Assembly (NCBI GenBank): GCA_963169195.1
Contig: CAUJDN010000135.1
Location: 1 to 61,549, forward strand
Length of the DNA stretch: 61,549 bases
Origin: Acidobacteriota bacterium
GTDB taxonomy: Bacteria > Acidobacteriota > Vicinamibacteria > Vicinamibacterales > UBA2999
Direction: 5' to 3'
In this document: in pieces, positions 41,407 through 50,185 of the stretch
Layout: the number at the start of each line of letters is the position of its first letter
How positions within the stretch are numbered: position 1 is the stretch's first letter
The notes under the pieces: generated by a model
Database searches by the model: none
What the model saw: only the letters and a program-made list of their open reading frames with translations
What the model was told of the DNA's origin: nothing
Translations under genes and position numbers: made by a program

Positions 41407-43074
41407 ATGTCGTTCGGTCGCGCCATCTGCGTGTGCAGCTTCCTCCTGGCCAGTGTCACGGCACCAGCCCGGGCGGGCCAGCAATCGCCGGAACCTCCAC
41501 ACAACCTGCTGGTCGCGCTCGTCGAGGGTCAGGTGGTGACGTTGACCTGGACGCACGCACGGCCGGACGCCCCGCCGGACGCCTACATCGTCGAGGGCGG
41601 ATTCGCGCCCGGGGAGAGATGGACCGAGGCCGTCGTCGAGGGCACGGCCACCACGGCCGTCTTCGCGCTTCCGAACGGGGTGTACTTCGCCCGGCTGCGC
41701 GCCGTCCACGATGGGATTCGGACCGGGGCGTCGAACGAGGTGGAGGTCATCGTCGGACCCTTGCGGCGGCCCTCCGCGCCGGAGGCCGTCACCGGGCTCG
41801 CCGTCGGGTCGGACGTCGCGCTGGCCTGGCGCAACACCTACGGGGGCGGCGCTCCGGCCGACGTCCTCGTCGATGTCACGGGCACCTTCCGGGAGACGTT
41901 CGTGGTGCCAGCGACCGGGCGCGTGACGTTCCCGGGTGTGCCCAACGGCAGCTACACGATCACCCTGCGCGGCCGGAATGCCGCGGGCATCGGCGATGCG
42001 TCAGCGCCCGTCACCCTGTCGCTCCCGGGAGCATCCCTCCAGGTCGTGCAGGCGCCCCCGCAGGCATCTGACGCGCCGCGCCTCCCGGTGCGACACGAGG
42101 ATTTCAGCACACCTCGCCTCGCCGAGTTCGCCGTCCGCGAGCACCTGGCCGCCGTGATGCAGGGGGCATCGTCCGAGTTCGAGGGCATCCTGCGACTCAA
42201 GGACTGGGTGTACGCCCAATGGGCCTACGGGATTCCAGACCCCTATCCCCCATGGGACGCGATGACCATTCTCGACTGGATTCGGGCGGGATCCACGGGC
42301 GGCTTCTGCGGGCAGTACGCGCAGGTGTTCCTGCAGGCACTCGCGGCGGCCGGCATCCAGGCCCGCTATCTCGAAGTCGGTCCGGTGGACAACCCGTACA
42401 ATCACTTCACGACCGAGGTCTGGTCGAACGATTTCAACAAGTGGGTCCTGATGGACGCCACGTACAACAACCACTTCGAACGCGAGGGTGTGCCGCAGAG
42501 CGCGCTCGAAGTCCACGACGCATTCGTGCAGGGCGACGACCCGGACCTGGCGCTCGTGCTCGGCAGCGTTCAGGCCGGCCACCCGGATCCAAGGCACTTT
42601 CCCCACCGAACGGCAGAGATCTACTACTACACGCGTTACCACCTGAATGCCAATCACGTGACGGCGCCCTCCGAGCCTCCGTTCGACCGGTTCGACGACA
42701 TGGTGGAGTGGCACGACGACCATACGGTGCCGTGGGAGACCAGCACCGTCCCGTCGCCCTATCCGCACGAACGGCTGACGCGGGTGGCCACGGGCGACCG
42801 CCAGGCGGTGGAGTGGCGCCCGAACCAGGTGTGGCTCAGCCCGCGCCGCACGGGCCCGATGGCGTTCACGCTCGATCTGCAGCACACCGTCCTCCAACCG
42901 TCACATGCCGAGTACCGGGTGATTGACGATGCGGGAGTGGCGGGACCGTGGCGGGCTCACACGTCCTTGCAGCTGACCTGGACGGTCGGGGCACACGACC
43001 GCCGCCTGGAGGTGCGCGGAGTGAACATCCGCGGCGTCGCGGGGCCGGTGTCGGCGGTCGCCATCGTGCCCTGA
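41407..43074 (+). CDS. Secreted transglutaminase-like protein with fibronectin-III-like repeats
   Basis: 555 residues. Signal peptide at residues 1-23 (AICVCSFLLASVTAPARA). Two beta-sandwich repeats of fibronectin type III character follow (VTLTWTHARPDAPPDAYIVE; ALAWRNTYGGGAPADVLVDV). The papain-like transglutaminase core has C301 (TGGFCGQYAQVFLQAL), H333 (YNHFTTEVWS) and D350 (WVLMDATYN), so the catalytic triad is complete. A further beta domain ends the protein. Bacterial members cleave or crosslink peptides or act on cell-surface polymers; the substrate is unknown. A TAGGAT hexamer (41394-41399) is placed so that +1 would coincide with the ATG. Confidence 0.82.
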   Translation: MSFGRAICVCSFLLASVTAPARAGQQSPEPPHNLLVALVEGQVVTLTWTHARPDAPPDAYIVEGGFAPGERWTEAVVEGTATTAVFALPNGVYFARLRAVHDGIRTGASNEVEVIVGPLRRPSAPEAVTGLAVGSDVALAWRNTYGGGAPADVLVDVTGTFRETFVVPATGRVTFPGVPNGSYTITLRGRNAAGIGDASAPVTLSLPGASLQVVQAPPQASDAPRLPVRHEDFSTPRLAEFAVREHLAAVMQGASSEFEGILRLKDWVYAQWAYGIPDPYPPWDAMTILDWIRAGSTGGFCGQYAQVFLQALAAAGIQARYLEVGPVDNPYNHFTTEVWSNDFNKWVLMDATYNNHFEREGVPQSALEVHDAFVQGDDPDLALVLGSVQAGHPDPRHFPHRTAEIYYYTRYHLNANHVTAPSEPPFDRFDDMVEWHDDHTVPWETSTVPSPYPHERLTRVATGDRQAVEWRPNQVWLSPRRTGPMAFTLDLQHTVLQPSHAEYRVIDDAGVAGPWRAHTSLQLTWTVGAHDRRLEVRGVNIRGVAGPVSAVAIVP

Positions 43075-43233
43075 CGCGCGACCCCATGGCCCGACGCGCC
43101 GCCCCGGTTCAGCCGGCGACGCCGGCTCGATTCGTCGCGCACCATGCGATGACGGGTGCCAACGTTGAACCCCGAGGCCCCGTCCAACGTATCGGTAGAC
43201 GTCGGCGCAAGCCGCTTTCGCTCCGGGGGTCCC

Positions 43234-43401
43234 ATGACGTTTCTGAAACGACTGTTCGGCAAGGCGGAGCCATCGAAGGCCCGTGTGCGGGTGTGCGTGG
43301 AGTGCGGCATGCCGGTGGCCGAGCACAAGTCGTGGTGCTCCATCCTGCGTGGCGAACTCGAGATGAAGGGCCGCGCGGAAGCCGGGGCCGGGGCGGACTG
43401 A
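43234..43401 (+). CDS. Small Cys-containing (zinc-ribbon-like) protein
   Basis: 55 residues: MTFLKRLFGKAEP, then RVRVCVECGMPVAEHKSWCS with a CxxC pair and a third Cys plus His that could bind zinc, and an acidic/basic tail. The ATG at 43234 follows a GGGGGT run. The composition and spacing suggest a genuine short protein rather than chance. I do not recognise a function. It stands alone between a transglutaminase-like gene and an ABC-F gene. Confidence 0.55.
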   Translation: MTFLKRLFGKAEPSKARVRVCVECGMPVAEHKSWCSILRGELEMKGRAEAGAGAD

Positions 43402-43451
43402 CCGGGCCGCGGTGGTCCGGCGACCGATGCGGCGGTGGGGGGCCGGCGGGG

Positions 43452-43622
43452 TCAGCGCCGCGGCCACAGTTGGACAATCGCCGTGCCCACGGGGTGATCG
43501 CCCACGACGGTCAATCGGGTTGCAGGTTCGAACCAGACCGCATCCCCGGCCGCAACGCCCATCCAGCGGCGCATCCCCCGGTTCCAGGCCTCGACCAGCG
43601 TGCACGGCCGGGCGCTCGCCGG
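43452..43622 (-). pseudogene. Orphan C-terminal gene fragment
   Basis: A 56-codon frame bounded upstream by an in-frame stop. It reads TLVEAWNRGMRRWMGVAAGD, then AVWFEPATRLTVVGDHPVGT and ends LWPRR. It looks protein-like, with GC-rich third positions. ATG 43574 would give only 40 residues. The family is unrecognised; most likely the tail of a lost gene. The remainder of 43402-43755 shows nothing I can support. Confidence 0.3.
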
Positions 43623-43755
43623 TCACCGGCGGCGTGCCCCTGGAGTACTCAAGCACGGGCCAGCGCCATCAGGGCCACCAAAGCCTTCATCGAGTCCTGC
43701 CCGTTCAGCCGGTATAGTTGATCGATCCCCGAGTTCCCCGCTTCCAGTTGCGGCG

Positions 43756-43794
43756 CTCGACTCCCGACTGCCGACTTCCGCTTCCCGACTCCCA
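43756..43794. repeat. C-rich degenerate array (CGACTCC-like units)
   Basis: CGACTCCCGACTGCCGACTT-type text directly precedes the GTG at 43797, as at 4691-4721. Sense strand C-rich, no visible Shine-Dalgarno. Confidence 0.6.
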
Positions 43795-43796
43795 CC

Positions 43797-45434
43797 GTGA
43801 TCTCACTCGCCAGCATCAACAAGCAGTACGGCCGACAGCTCGTCTTCGTCGACGCGTCCTTCCAGCTGAACCCCGGCGAGAAGGTCGGCCTTGTCGGCCC
43901 GAACGGCGCCGGCAAGACGACGCTCTTCCGCCTGATCGTCGGCGAGGAGTTTCCGGACGAGGGCGAGGTCACCGTGCCGAGGAAGGTGACCATCGGCTAC
44001 TTCCGGCAGGACGTCGAGGAGATGTCGGGGCGTTCGGTCCTGGACGAGGCCATCGCGGGCAGCGGACGGCTGGGCGACCTGCACCACGAGATCGAAGCGC
44101 TGCAGCAGGCCATGGAAGACCCGGCCCGGCTGGACGAGATGGACCGGGTCCTCGCGCGCTTCGGCGAGGTGCAGGAGGAGTACGAGCACCTGGGCGGCTA
44201 CTCGCTCGAGGCGCAGGCGCGCGAGGTGCTGCACGGCCTGGGCCTGGCCGACGACCAGATCGACGGCGATGTCGGCGCACTCTCCGGCGGGTGGAAGATG
44301 CGGGTGGCCCTGGCGCGCGTGCTGCTCGGCAAGCCGGACGTCCTGCTGATGGACGAGCCGACGAACCACCTGGACATCGAGTCCATCATCTGGCTCGAGC
44401 AGTTCCTGACGTCGCTCCCCGGCGCGCTGCTCATGACCTCGCACGACCGCGAGTTCATGAACCGCATCGTCACGAAGATCGCCGAGATCGACAACGGCGA
44501 GATCACGGTCTACTCCGGCAACTACGACTTCTACGAGCGCGAGCGCGCCATCCGCGAGGCGAACCAGCAGGCGGCCTTTGCCCGGCAGCAGGCCATGCTC
44601 GCCAAGGAGCAGCGCTTCATCGACCGCTTCCGGACGCACGCCGCAAAGGCGGCGCAGGTCCAGAGCCGCCTCAAGGCGCTGGACAAGATCGAGAAGATCG
44701 AGTTGCCGAAGAAGCGCCAGGTGGTGAAGTTCCAGTTCCGCACGCCGCCACGATCCGGCGACCAGGTGGCGGTCCTCGAGGATCTCCGCAAGCGCTACGG
44801 CGCGCGCGTCGTCTACGACGGGCTCAACCTGACGGTCCGCCGCGGCGAGCGCTGGGCGGTGATGGGCAGGAACGGCGCGGGCAAGACGACGCTGCTGAAG
44901 ATGCTGGCCGGGGCGCTGGAACCGGATGGGGGCGAAGTTCGCCTGGGCGCCTCCCTCAAGATGGGCTATTTCGCGCAGCAGTCGCTGGACCTGCTGGATC
45001 CGGACCTCACCGTCCTCGAGCAGCTGCAGAAGGACTTCCCGCACGACGGCATCGGCGTGCTGCGGACGCTGGCCGGCGCGTTCCAGTTCCCGGGCGACGA
45101 CGTGGACAAGAAGATCCGGGCGCTGTCGGGCGGTGAGAAGTCACGGCTGGCCATGGCGCGCATGCTCTACGACCCGCCGAACTTCCTGGTGCTGGACGAG
45201 CCGACGAACCACCTGGATCTCGCCACGAAGGAGATGCTCGTGGAGGCCCTGAAGGACTTCGAGGGGACCATGGTGTTCGTCTCGCACGACCGCATGTTCC
45301 TCCGCGGGCTGGGCTCCCGCGTGCTGGAGCTGGGCGGCGAGGACGGCACGAGCCGCGAACCGCTGGTCTACCCCGGCAGCTACGTGGAGTACGTGGAGAA
45401 GACGGGCCACGAGGCGCCGGGGACGCACAGCTAG
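43797..45434 (+). CDS. ABC-F family ATPase (EttA/YheS-like)
   Basis: 545 residues. First ABC domain: Walker A GPNGAGKTT, signature LSGGWKMRVA, Walker B LLMDEPTNHLD. The P-site tRNA interaction linker contains KEQRFIDRFRTHAAKAAQVQ. Second domain: GRNGAGKTT and LSGGEKSRLA. No long C-terminal coiled coil, which separates it from the Uup-type gene at 19.2 kb. ABC-F proteins bind the ribosomal E site and relieve stalled or resistant states; the precise subclass is not certain. Start is GTG at 43797 (VISLASINKQYG) directly behind a C-rich array. Confidence 0.92.
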   Translation: MISLASINKQYGRQLVFVDASFQLNPGEKVGLVGPNGAGKTTLFRLIVGEEFPDEGEVTVPRKVTIGYFRQDVEEMSGRSVLDEAIAGSGRLGDLHHEIEALQQAMEDPARLDEMDRVLARFGEVQEEYEHLGGYSLEAQAREVLHGLGLADDQIDGDVGALSGGWKMRVALARVLLGKPDVLLMDEPTNHLDIESIIWLEQFLTSLPGALLMTSHDREFMNRIVTKIAEIDNGEITVYSGNYDFYERERAIREANQQAAFARQQAMLAKEQRFIDRFRTHAAKAAQVQSRLKALDKIEKIELPKKRQVVKFQFRTPPRSGDQVAVLEDLRKRYGARVVYDGLNLTVRRGERWAVMGRNGAGKTTLLKMLAGALEPDGGEVRLGASLKMGYFAQQSLDLLDPDLTVLEQLQKDFPHDGIGVLRTLAGAFQFPGDDVDKKIRALSGGEKSRLAMARMLYDPPNFLVLDEPTNHLDLATKEMLVEALKDFEGTMVFVSHDRMFLRGLGSRVLELGGEDGTSREPLVYPGSYVEYVEKTGHEAPGTHS

Positions 45435-45542
45435 GGCCGCGCGGAGAGCAGGCCGCGCTTCGCGCGGTGGGAGCGCACGCCTGCCCATCACCCGGCCCGT
45501 CGGTGTGCACGTCGATGTGCGTCGGACGGCCGGGCGGAGCGA

Positions 45543-47774
45543 TTACGCCAGCTCACGCATGTAGTCCCATCGATCCAGGGCCTCCAGGGCCAGCTTGCGC
45601 GCGGGCTCGAAGAGCACGACGCCCGCGTTCCAGTCGAGCGTCGAGACGTTCTCGGTCGGCGTGCGCACGTAGAGGTCGGCCGCCTGGGCCACCGACGCGG
45701 CGTGCCGGGTGCTGCTGAGCGTCGCCGTCCGCGTGAGGATCTCGAAGATGTTCGGGAGCACGGGACGCGGCTTGCCGAGCAGGCGCAGACGGGCCCGCAG
45801 CTCCGGCCAACCCGACACGGCCGGCTGGTCCGGCGCCGTGGTCCGCAGATCGACGGTGAGGCTCACGTCGGAGGCGATCACCTTGCCGGGGCACCGCTCG
45901 CGCATCAGGTCGATGGGGATGTTGTTGAGCACGCCGCCGTCGACCAGCAGCTCGCCGCTGATGCAGACCGGCGGATGGATCCCCGGCACCGAGGTCGAGG
46001 CCCTGAGCGCCAGCCACAGCGGACCGCGATCGTGGACGACGACACTGGCCGTGGTCAGGTTCGCGGACAGGCAGAAGTACGGCACCCAGAGGTCCTCGAT
46101 CTGCACCTCGCCGAACATGCGCCGCATGATGCGCACGTAGTTCTTGGCCGACAGGAACGCCAGCATCGGCAGCGTGGCGTCGCTGGCCAGGCGGTAGTTG
46201 TTCATGTTTTCCAGGCACAGGCGCTCGAGGGCGGACGCGCCGTGGCCCAGGGCCGTGTAGGCGGCGGAGAACGCGCCGGCGCTGACCCCGCAGATCGCGT
46301 CGACCGGCACCCGCCGCTGGTCCAGCGCCTGGAGCACGCCGATGTGAGCGAGCGTCCGGGCGCCGCCGCCGCTGAGCGCCACGCCGATGGCCCTGCCGGC
46401 GATGTAGCGGGCCACGCGCCGGTAGTCCTCGTGCCGGTCGACGCGCACGTGATGGTGGCGCGCCACCGTGAACCGTGCGAGCCACGCCGCCGTGCCCGAC
46501 GGCTGATCGACGTCGGGATGGTGGAACCGCACCAGGACCCGCGGTGTCGAGGGCGCCACCGGGCCGCCAGCCGCGAGATACCGGCTGGCATCGACGTCCG
46601 ACGCGTTCGAGCCCGGGGGCGCCACGAGCAGCACGAGGTCGGCCTGCCGAAGGAGGAATTCCGTCCACGCGTCCGGGACCGAGCCACAGTCGAACAGCGT
46701 GAACGTGGTGTGCTCCTCCTGCTCGAAGAGCCAGGCCTTCACACGGACCTGCGCGGCCGAATCGCGAAGCGGATCCGGCACGGGCCGGCCGAAGGTCGTC
46801 TCGAGATAGGACCCGTCGACGAGCTCCGTCGGCCCACCCACCTCGGTCAGCGCGCGCGACAGGGCCGCCACCCACTCCGGTGCCAGCGGGCCCTTGCCGA
46901 CCGGCAACATGGCGATCGTGGACACCGGGGCCTCGGGCCGGTGGACGCGGGCAGCTCGCACGCTCTGCACGAGGCCGCGCACCATCTCGAGCGCCCCCCT
47001 CGGGTGCCGCTGGAGCAGCCAGTAGGCGTCCGCCTTGGACACGCGGATCAGCTCGGAGTCCCGCACGGCCCACACCGTGCCGTTGCGCGGCTCGCCGGCG
47101 AAGAGCGCCACCTCGCCGACCACGTCGGCGTGCCCGAGGTGACGGACCCGCTCCGGATGCCGCGCGGCCCGGGCCGCGAGCCGCCCGCGCACGACGACGT
47201 ACAGATCCTCGGCCGGGTCCCCTTCGCGAAACAGCACCTCGCCGACCGACAGGCGCACCCAGTTGCTCTCGACGTCGAGCTCGCGGAGCGCATCGACGTC
47301 GAGGCCCGCGAACATCGGAACCGAAGCGAGGTACAGGCTGGGCAGGCGCCTGGCGGCGGCCTCCAGCAGGCTGCTGCGGGCCTGCGGATACGCCGCGAAC
47401 AACCGCTCGAGGCTCGAGGCCGGGATCGTCAGCAGCCGGCAACCGTCCGCGCTCTCGGCGGTCGCCGATCGCGGCCGGTTGTAGAGGACGGCCATCTCGC
47501 CCACGACCTGGCCGGGGCCCAGCGTGTCCAGCGTGTGGGACTCGCCGGAGGGCAGCGCCACCACGACCTGCAGGCGGCCGGACTCGACCACGAACATGGC
47601 ATCGCCCGGATCGCCCGCGCGGAAGACCAGCCCCCCGGGCGGCACGTCCACGGGCTCGACGGTGGAGGCGAGCAGCGTCAGCTCGGCCTCGGGCAGCGTC
47701 TGGAAGAGCGGGACGGACGACAGGAACGCGCGCATGCGCTCGGCCTGAGGAGTCGGGTCGGGATGGTCGGTCAC
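45543..47774 (-). CDS. Patatin-like phospholipase with two cyclic-nucleotide-binding domains
   Basis: 743 residues from GTG 47774, which follows an AGGGGC-type site. Longer starts at 47819 (ATG) or 47867 are possible. Two cNMP-binding domains occupy about residues 15-130 and 150-265 (e.g. VVGEMAVLYNRPRSATAES; VVGEVALFAGEPRNG). A linker domain runs to about 460. The patatin core has the oxyanion loop LSGGGARTLAHIG, nucleophile S498 in GVSAGAF and the catalytic Asp D612 in VDGGVLNN. This is the architecture of neuropathy-target-esterase-like lysophospholipases. It lies 125 bp downstream of plsC on the same strand, so it may serve lipid turnover in the synthase cluster. Confidence 0.9.
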   Translation of the reverse strand: MTDHPDPTPQAERMRAFLSSVPLFQTLPEAELTLLASTVEPVDVPPGGLVFRAGDPGDAMFVVESGRLQVVVALPSGESHTLDTLGPGQVVGEMAVLYNRPRSATAESADGCRLLTIPASSLERLFAAYPQARSSLLEAAARRLPSLYLASVPMFAGLDVDALRELDVESNWVRLSVGEVLFREGDPAEDLYVVVRGRLAARAARHPERVRHLGHADVVGEVALFAGEPRNGTVWAVRDSELIRVSKADAYWLLQRHPRGALEMVRGLVQSVRAARVHRPEAPVSTIAMLPVGKGPLAPEWVAALSRALTEVGGPTELVDGSYLETTFGRPVPDPLRDSAAQVRVKAWLFEQEEHTTFTLFDCGSVPDAWTEFLLRQADLVLLVAPPGSNASDVDASRYLAAGGPVAPSTPRVLVRFHHPDVDQPSGTAAWLARFTVARHHHVRVDRHEDYRRVARYIAGRAIGVALSGGGARTLAHIGVLQALDQRRVPVDAICGVSAGAFSAAYTALGHGASALERLCLENMNNYRLASDATLPMLAFLSAKNYVRIMRRMFGEVQIEDLWVPYFCLSANLTTASVVVHDRGPLWLALRASTSVPGIHPPVCISGELLVDGGVLNNIPIDLMRERCPGKVIASDVSLTVDLRTTAPDQPAVSGWPELRARLRLLGKPRPVLPNIFEILTRTATLSSTRHAASVAQAADLYVRTPTENVSTLDWNAGVVLFEPARKLALEALDRWDYMRELA

Positions 47775-47899
47775 AATCTGCCCCTGGAGGATGTGGGATG
47801 CGTGGCGTGTCAGCGCCATCCTATCGCAGGCCGCGCGCCTGGAGACCAGCGCTAGCCCGTGGTGCAAGCGGCTGTCATCGGGTCCTTCGTCGCGGGCTG

Positions 47900-48625
47900 C
47901 TAACCGCGGCCTGCGGGGTCGGATGCCGCGCTCCCGGCCATGCGCGAGCGCTGGTACGTCCGTCCCAGCAGGCCCCCGAGCGCCGTCATGATGTCGTCGG
48001 TCAGCTGCCGGCAGCGCCGCGCATCGTGGGCCGCGCCCGGATCGCGCGCCACCGAGATGGGATCACCCACGATGACCGCCGTCGGCCATCGCAGCCTCGG
48101 CCATCGGCGATCGCGCGGCCACGCCTCGAAGGTGCCCTTGAGGGCCACGGGGAAGACGGGCGCCCCCGTCAGGAACGCGAACAGCGCGACCCCGGTCCGG
48201 CCGGGCAGCAGCCGCCCGTCGGGTGTGCGCGTGCCTTCCGGATAGATGCCGAGGGCCAGGCCCCGCCCCAGCACCTCGAGCCCCGCTTCGAGCGAGTCCT
48301 CGTTCCCACCCGTCTCGCGATCGACGGGGATCTGCCCGCCGAGCGTCTCGAGGAACGCGCTGCCGATGCGCCCGCTGAAGAGGGTGTGCTTGCCCAGGTG
48401 AAAGAGCGGGCGGTGCAGGCACGCCACGACGAGAATCGGATCGATGTTGCTGGCGTGGTTCGACGCGAGGATGACCGGGCCCGTGCGCGGTATCTTCTCG
48501 ATGCCCACCGCCGAGGTGCGGAAAGCCAGCCGCACGGGACCCGCCCCTATCAGCTGCACCAGCCGGTAGAACCAGATCGGATGCTCGACGTGCCGCCAGG
48601 CACGGACGGCCTCCTCACCGCGCAT
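47900..48625 (-). CDS. 1-acylglycerol-3-phosphate acyltransferase family (PlsC-like)
   Basis: 241 residues. The acyltransferase HX4D motif is NHASNID, with the substrate motif YPEGTRTPDG and the hydrophobic N-terminal membrane-associated helix (FYRLVQLIGAGPVRLAF). The start at ATG 48625 overlaps the phosphopantetheinyl transferase gene by 11 bp, so the four upstream genes and this one form one unit. It probably transfers the acyl product made by the synthase to glycerol phosphate, but acceptors of family members vary. Confidence 0.9.
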   Translation of the reverse strand: MRGEEAVRAWRHVEHPIWFYRLVQLIGAGPVRLAFRTSAVGIEKIPRTGPVILASNHASNIDPILVVACLHRPLFHLGKHTLFSGRIGSAFLETLGGQIPVDRETGGNEDSLEAGLEVLGRGLALGIYPEGTRTPDGRLLPGRTGVALFAFLTGAPVFPVALKGTFEAWPRDRRWPRLRWPTAVIVGDPISVARDPGAAHDARRCRQLTDDIMTALGGLLGRTYQRSRMAGSAASDPAGRG

Positions 48626-49334
48626 GGGTCGCCTCCACCGCCACCGCGACGACGTGGCCGGGACAGCCAACCGCCCGGACCTCGAAGGGCACGCGCGTCT
48701 CCGGCGTGCACTGGACGGACGCGCGTCCCGGGCCCTCGTCGTCACGACAGGTGACGTGTACCGCCGACAGCGGCAGGCGAAGGCCGCGCCGCACGGCCTT
48801 GAGCGCCGCCTCCTTCGCGGTCCACAACTGCAGGGCCCGCCGGTGCCGATCCTCCGCCCCGCCAAGGGACGCGAGGGCCTCGGCCTCCTCGTCGCTGAAG
48901 GCGAAGTCGACGAGCGCGGGATCGAGCGGCTGGTCGCAGGTCTCGATATCGATGCCCATCGCGCCCGTCCGCGCTCGCTCGAAGGCGAGGGCCGCCGCCA
49001 TGGCTTGGGTGTGCGCGATCGACACGTCGAGGCCCGCCTCCCGGGCCGCGCCGCAGACGACAGGCTCCCCGCCGGGCGCCGGCAGGATCTCGATCTGCGC
49101 CAGGGGCGGAGGGGATGGCAGGAGGCTCGACAGTGCCATCTTCGAGGCCAGTCGGCCCGCCAGCCAGGCGGCACGACGTCGAGCGACCCGCAGGCGTGCC
49201 GCGTAGGCACGCTCCCCCGCTCCGAGCCAGGGAGCCGGCCATACCTCGTCGGCTCCGTCGGCCTCGCCGAAGCAGACAAACGCCAGCGCGGCCCCGGGGA
49301 GCCTCAGATGATCATCGAACTGGACAATCCGCAA
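48615..49334 (-). CDS. 4'-phosphopantetheinyl transferase (Sfp/Gsp type)
   Basis: 239 residues starting at TTG 49334, preceded by GGTGAGAG. No ATG or GTG gives a complete domain, so a TTG start is favoured. The two family motifs are GIDIETCDQPLDPALVDF (Mg-binding Asp/Glu) and LQLWTAKEAALKAVRRGLRL. It overlaps the fabI-like gene by 31 bp and the PlsC gene by 11 bp. It is the expected activator of the ACP domains of the 3242-residue synthase, although those ACPs carry Thr where Ser is expected. Confidence 0.88.
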   Translation of the reverse strand: MRIVQFDDHLRLPGAALAFVCFGEADGADEVWPAPWLGAGERAYAARLRVARRRAAWLAGRLASKMALSSLLPSPPPLAQIEILPAPGGEPVVCGAAREAGLDVSIAHTQAMAAALAFERARTGAMGIDIETCDQPLDPALVDFAFSDEEAEALASLGGAEDRHRRALQLWTAKEAALKAVRRGLRLPLSAVHVTCRDDEGPGRASVQCTPETRVPFEVRAVGCPGHVVAVAVEATHAR

Positions 49335-50185
49335 TCGACTCTCACCACCTGACCTGTGATCTTCCTCGCATAGTCGCTCCCGAGGAACAGCGCGCAGCCG
49401 GCCACATCCTCGGCCGAGATCGCCTCCCGGATGGCGGATCGCTCCGCGAAGGCCTGCTGGACGTGCTGCCATGCCGCGGAGGCGCAGGCCACCGGATCCG
49501 CGTCGTCGCCAAGCTGCCGCCGCGCGGTGTCCAGCGCGGCCAGCGCCACATCGTGCCGCAGCGCCCCGCGCAGGTCGCGCTGGCCCAGGAAGGCCATGAG
49601 GATGCCCGTCGCCGCGGGCGTCTCGATGGGACCGGGAGAGATCGCGTTGACGCGCACCCTCAGCTCGCCGAGCTCCAGCGCCAGGTAGCGCACCAGGCTC
49701 TCGAGCGCGGCCTTGGCGACGCCCATCATGCCGTACATCGGTTCCGCACGCTCCGACGCCTGGAAACTGAGGGTGATGACGCTCCCCCATTCCCGCAGGT
49801 ACGGCTTGGCGTGCCGCACGACGCTTGCCAGCGACAGCGCGGAGATCCGCTGGCTCTGGGCGAAGGCCTCCGGCGTCGCGGCCGACGGAGGCTCGGTGAA
49901 GAGCTCTGGCGGCGCGAACGCCACCGCGTGGACCAGCACGTCGATGGGGGCGCCCCTGAATCGATCGAAGAACGCCTGCATCTCGGCGTCGTCGGTGACG
50001 TCGCAGCGCTGGCCCTGGACGTCGGCGTACTGCCGGAGCAGCATCCGCACACGGCTGAAGAACTTCTGCTGGTACCCGATCCAGACGGTCGCGCCGTGCG
50101 CGTGGAACGCGCGCGCGATGGCCCACGCGATGCTGCTCTCATCGGCGACGCCCAGCACGACGACGTTGCGGCCGCTGAAGTTCAC
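49304..50185 (-). CDS. FabI-like enoyl-ACP reductase (trans-acting ER)
   Basis: 293 residues, GTG start at 50185 overlapping the synthase stop (GTGA). SDR fold of the FabI subtype: VVLGVADESSIAWAIARAFH at the cofactor site, Y151-x6-K158 (YGMMGVAKAAL), VNAISPGPIETPAATGI and a C-terminal GQVVRVDCG. The Y-x6-K spacing is FabI-like rather than the Y-x3-K of FabG. The synthase upstream has KR and DH but no ER domain, so this protein completes the reductive cycle in trans. An insertion around residues 205-250 is unusual. Confidence 0.85.
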   Translation of the reverse strand: MNFSGRNVVVLGVADESSIAWAIARAFHAHGATVWIGYQQKFFSRVRMLLRQYADVQGQRCDVTDDAEMQAFFDRFRGAPIDVLVHAVAFAPPELFTEPPSAATPEAFAQSQRISALSLASVVRHAKPYLREWGSVITLSFQASERAEPMYGMMGVAKAALESLVRYLALELGELRVRVNAISPGPIETPAATGILMAFLGQRDLRGALRHDVALAALDTARRQLGDDADPVACASAAWQHVQQAFAERSAIREAISAEDVAGCALFLGSDYARKITGQVVRVDCGLSSSMII

